32,801 nucleotides of DNA from an uncultured Aeromonadales bacterium (GTDB lineage: Bacteria > Pseudomonadota > Gammaproteobacteria > Enterobacterales > Succinivibrionaceae): positions 1 through 32,801 of the forward strand of contig CACWLF010000048.1 of the NCBI GenBank assembly GCA_902761645.1, written 5' to 3'. Made by a program: the position numbers and the translations under genes. Under the pieces are notes generated by a model that did no database searches, was not told the DNA's origin, and saw only the letters and a list, made by a program, of their open reading frames with translations. Each line of letters opens with the position of its first letter. The first letter of the stretch is position 1. This document shows, one piece after another, positions 31,099-32,801 of this stretch.

Positions 31099-32010
31099 AT
31101 GGATACAAATCAGATTTATCCTCCGCTCAAGTCGGATCTGCACACCCATACTCTTTGTTCGGACGGTAAATTATCACCGGTTGAATATGTTGACTATGCT
31201 CTGGGACGCGATATCAGAGTTATTGCCTTAACCGATCACGACAATATGAATGCTTGGGAGCCGATTCGGAGGTATATCAGGGAAAAGGAGCTGCCTTTAA
31301 GAGTTATTCCCGGAATTGAAATTTCATCAACATGGATTGAAGGTTCCTGTCCGTATCAGATCCATGTTGTGGGTCTGAACTGCGATCCTTCCAACGTCAG
31401 ACTTCAGGAAACAATCAGGGAAAACAAGGAAAAACGTGATTTTCGTGTAAAGGATATTTCTGAAAAACTGGTTAAATGCGGTGTTGATGCCGGAGATCTT
31501 GCGGATTATCTGCAGGTTTTTCTGGATCGCAGCACTTTTATAACCAGAAAACATTTTTCAGATTATCTTGTTAAGCACCATTTTGTTTCCGACAATGCCA
31601 GGGCTTTTGAAAAGTATCTCGGCAAGGGCTGTCCGGCCTACTGCAAAGTTCAGTGGAATTCCGTGGCCAATGCTGTAGATGTCATCAGGGCTGCAGGCGG
31701 AATTCCTGTTCTTGCCCACCCTATGCGCTACAAGGAACTGAACAGGAAAACAAAATACCGCGACAGGCTGATAGATCATTTTGCGGAAATCGGCGGTACC
31801 TCCATGGAAACAGCTCATCCTCTGATGAAAATTGAAGAAAAACTTATTGCACGTGATTATGCCAACGGGCATAACCTGTACTCTTCCTACGGATCCGATT
31901 TCCACGAAAAGAATGTTCCGGATCGGGCCATGGGAAAGGATTTATGGCTTGCAGCCCCGTCGAAACCGATCTGGGAGCATGAGCAGATTAAGGAATTTTT
32001 TAAATCATGA
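31099..32010 (+). CDS. rnm: PHP-domain 5'-3' exoribonuclease (RNase AM, YciV)
   Basis: This 303-residue cytoplasmic PHP-domain phosphoesterase matches E. coli YciV. That enzyme is a 5'-3' exonuclease acting on 3',5'-bisphosphates and short RNAs and maturing rRNA 5' ends. Metal-binding motifs are in order: DLHTHTLCSDG (H15, H17), ALTDHDN, PGIEIS, HVVGL, VLAHPMRY and YGSDFHE. AAGGAG stands eight bases before the ATG. Its stop overlaps the yciO start by four bases (ATGA). yciV next to yciO is also the E. coli order, there beside the trp operon, which is absent here. Confidence 0.93.
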   Translation: MDTNQIYPPLKSDLHTHTLCSDGKLSPVEYVDYALGRDIRVIALTDHDNMNAWEPIRRYIREKELPLRVIPGIEISSTWIEGSCPYQIHVVGLNCDPSNVRLQETIRENKEKRDFRVKDISEKLVKCGVDAGDLADYLQVFLDRSTFITRKHFSDYLVKHHFVSDNARAFEKYLGKGCPAYCKVQWNSVANAVDVIRAAGGIPVLAHPMRYKELNRKTKYRDRLIDHFAEIGGTSMETAHPLMKIEEKLIARDYANGHNLYSSYGSDFHEKNVPDRAMGKDLWLAAPSKPIWEHEQIKEFFKS

Positions 32011-32630
32011 GTTCATTTATAACAATTCATCCCGAAAATCCTCAGGATCGCCTGATAAGACAGGTGGTTGATATCCTGCAGGATCAGGGCGTAATAATTT
32101 ATCCAACGGATTCTGGATACGCGCTCGGCTGCATGCTCGACAACAAGTCGGGCATGGAACGCATATGCCGTATCAGATCTGTGGACAAGAATCATAATTT
32201 CACTCTGGTGTGTTCCGACATAGCAAATATTTCACAATATGCCAATGTTGACAATCAGCAGTTCAGACTGTTAAAGAAGTATACACCGGGACCTTATACC
32301 TTCATTCTCAGAGCGAGCAAGGAAGTGCCGCGCAGAGTAATGAACGACAAAAGAAAGACAATCGGTATCAGGGTGCCGAACAACAGAATCTGTGAAAGTC
32401 TGGTGTCCGCACTGGGAGAACCGATTATGTCAACCTCGCTTATCCTGCCGGAACATGAGGAATTTCTGCATGATCCTTATGAAATCCAGGAAATTCTGTC
32501 TCATGCTGTGGATGCTGTTGTGGACGGCGGTTATCTGCCTGAAAAACCTACCACAGTTGTAGATCTGATGGCGGAAGGCTACGAGGTGACAAGAGTGGGT
32601 GAAGGTGATCCGGCTCCGTTTATGAACTGA
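32007..32630 (+). CDS. yciO: YciO, Sua5/YrdC/TsaC-fold protein
   Basis: This 207-residue protein has the YrdC/Sua5 fold, which binds ATP and nucleic acid. True TsaC makes threonylcarbamoyl-AMP for tRNA modification; YciO is a paralogue whose role is less clear. Visible blocks are IIYPTDSGYALGC, RICRIRSVDKNHNFTLVC, RLLKKYTPGPYTFILRASKE, KRKTIGIRVPNNRI and EPIMSTSLILP. The KxR...SxxN pattern of TsaC is only partly kept, favouring YciO. Translation is coupled to rnm by a four-base overlap. No clear terminator is seen in the last 170 bases of the window. Confidence 0.93.
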   Translation: MSSFITIHPENPQDRLIRQVVDILQDQGVIIYPTDSGYALGCMLDNKSGMERICRIRSVDKNHNFTLVCSDIANISQYANVDNQQFRLLKKYTPGPYTFILRASKEVPRRVMNDKRKTIGIRVPNNRICESLVSALGEPIMSTSLILPEHEEFLHDPYEIQEILSHAVDAVVDGGYLPEKPTTVVDLMAEGYEVTRVGEGDPAPFMN

Positions 32631-32801
32631 TGGAAAACAACCTGGTCCGGCGCTGCAGTCTGACTGAAACGGATGCTGTTTGTCATTGTGATTAAAATAT
32701 GTAGGCTCTGTTGTAATTATGTATTGATTATATCCTTGTTAACAATAATCATCAAACAGACTTTAAATTCCAAAATATTACTTGTTGTTTGAATTTTAAA
32801 A

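Overview
The window looks like a chromosomal segment of an anaerobic, gut-type gammaproteobacterium. Housekeeping genes resemble those of E. coli in sequence and in local order: sohB-topA, ycjX-ycjF, rnm(yciV)-yciO, pykA, htpX, rplY, and a Gly-Cys-Leu tRNA cluster. Base composition is moderately AT-rich, and three large secreted alpha-amylases lie in tandem. This suggests a starch-degrading member of the Succinivibrionaceae (Ruminobacter- or Succinivibrio-like). That placement is inferred from gene content, not from a marker-gene tree.

Layout. Positions 1-800 hold the SRP RNA (ffs, minus strand) and a decayed Fic-domain gene. Then, on the minus strand, come lrgB/lrgA and a periplasmic DsbA-like thiol oxidoreductase. 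From 3.0 to 10.0 kb a plus-strand run holds rplY, an S1-type CvfB-like protein, a SET-family sugar exporter, sohB, topA and mepA. From 10.2 to 10.95 kb there are two tRNA clusters, Gly-Leu and Gly-Cys-Leu; the first looks like a partial copy of the second. From 11.0 to 19.8 kb lie three tandem alpha-amylase genes with the same layout: signal peptide, GH13 domain, Cys-containing module, PKD domain, and two more Cys-containing modules. An almost G/C-free tract separates them from ycjX-ycjF. On the minus strand, 22.8-28.6 kb, are a GlgX-type debranching enzyme, glutamine-dependent NAD synthetase and pyruvate kinase. The last part has an unrecognised 207-residue protein (minus), then htpX, rnm and yciO (plus).

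The amylase block is the most interesting part. Amylase 1 reads through as 878 residues but has lost the conserved NHD histidine. Amylases 2 and 3 keep NHD but have Gln in place of the region I His. As written, both are frameshifted at exactly the same place, right after a 99-bp stretch identical between them, where 25 and 55 bases are missing relative to amylase 1. Restoring those bases gives nearly equal full lengths, so an assembly artefact or recombination at the repeat is likely. All three genes share a 5' leader: a TTTCATTTGTTTGT box, a hairpin whose sequence differs but whose pairing is kept, and then the Shine-Dalgarno. A CRP-like site lies further upstream of each. Together with GlgX, pyruvate kinase and the sugar exporter, the window fits a lifestyle of extracellular starch breakdown and internal alpha-glucan use.
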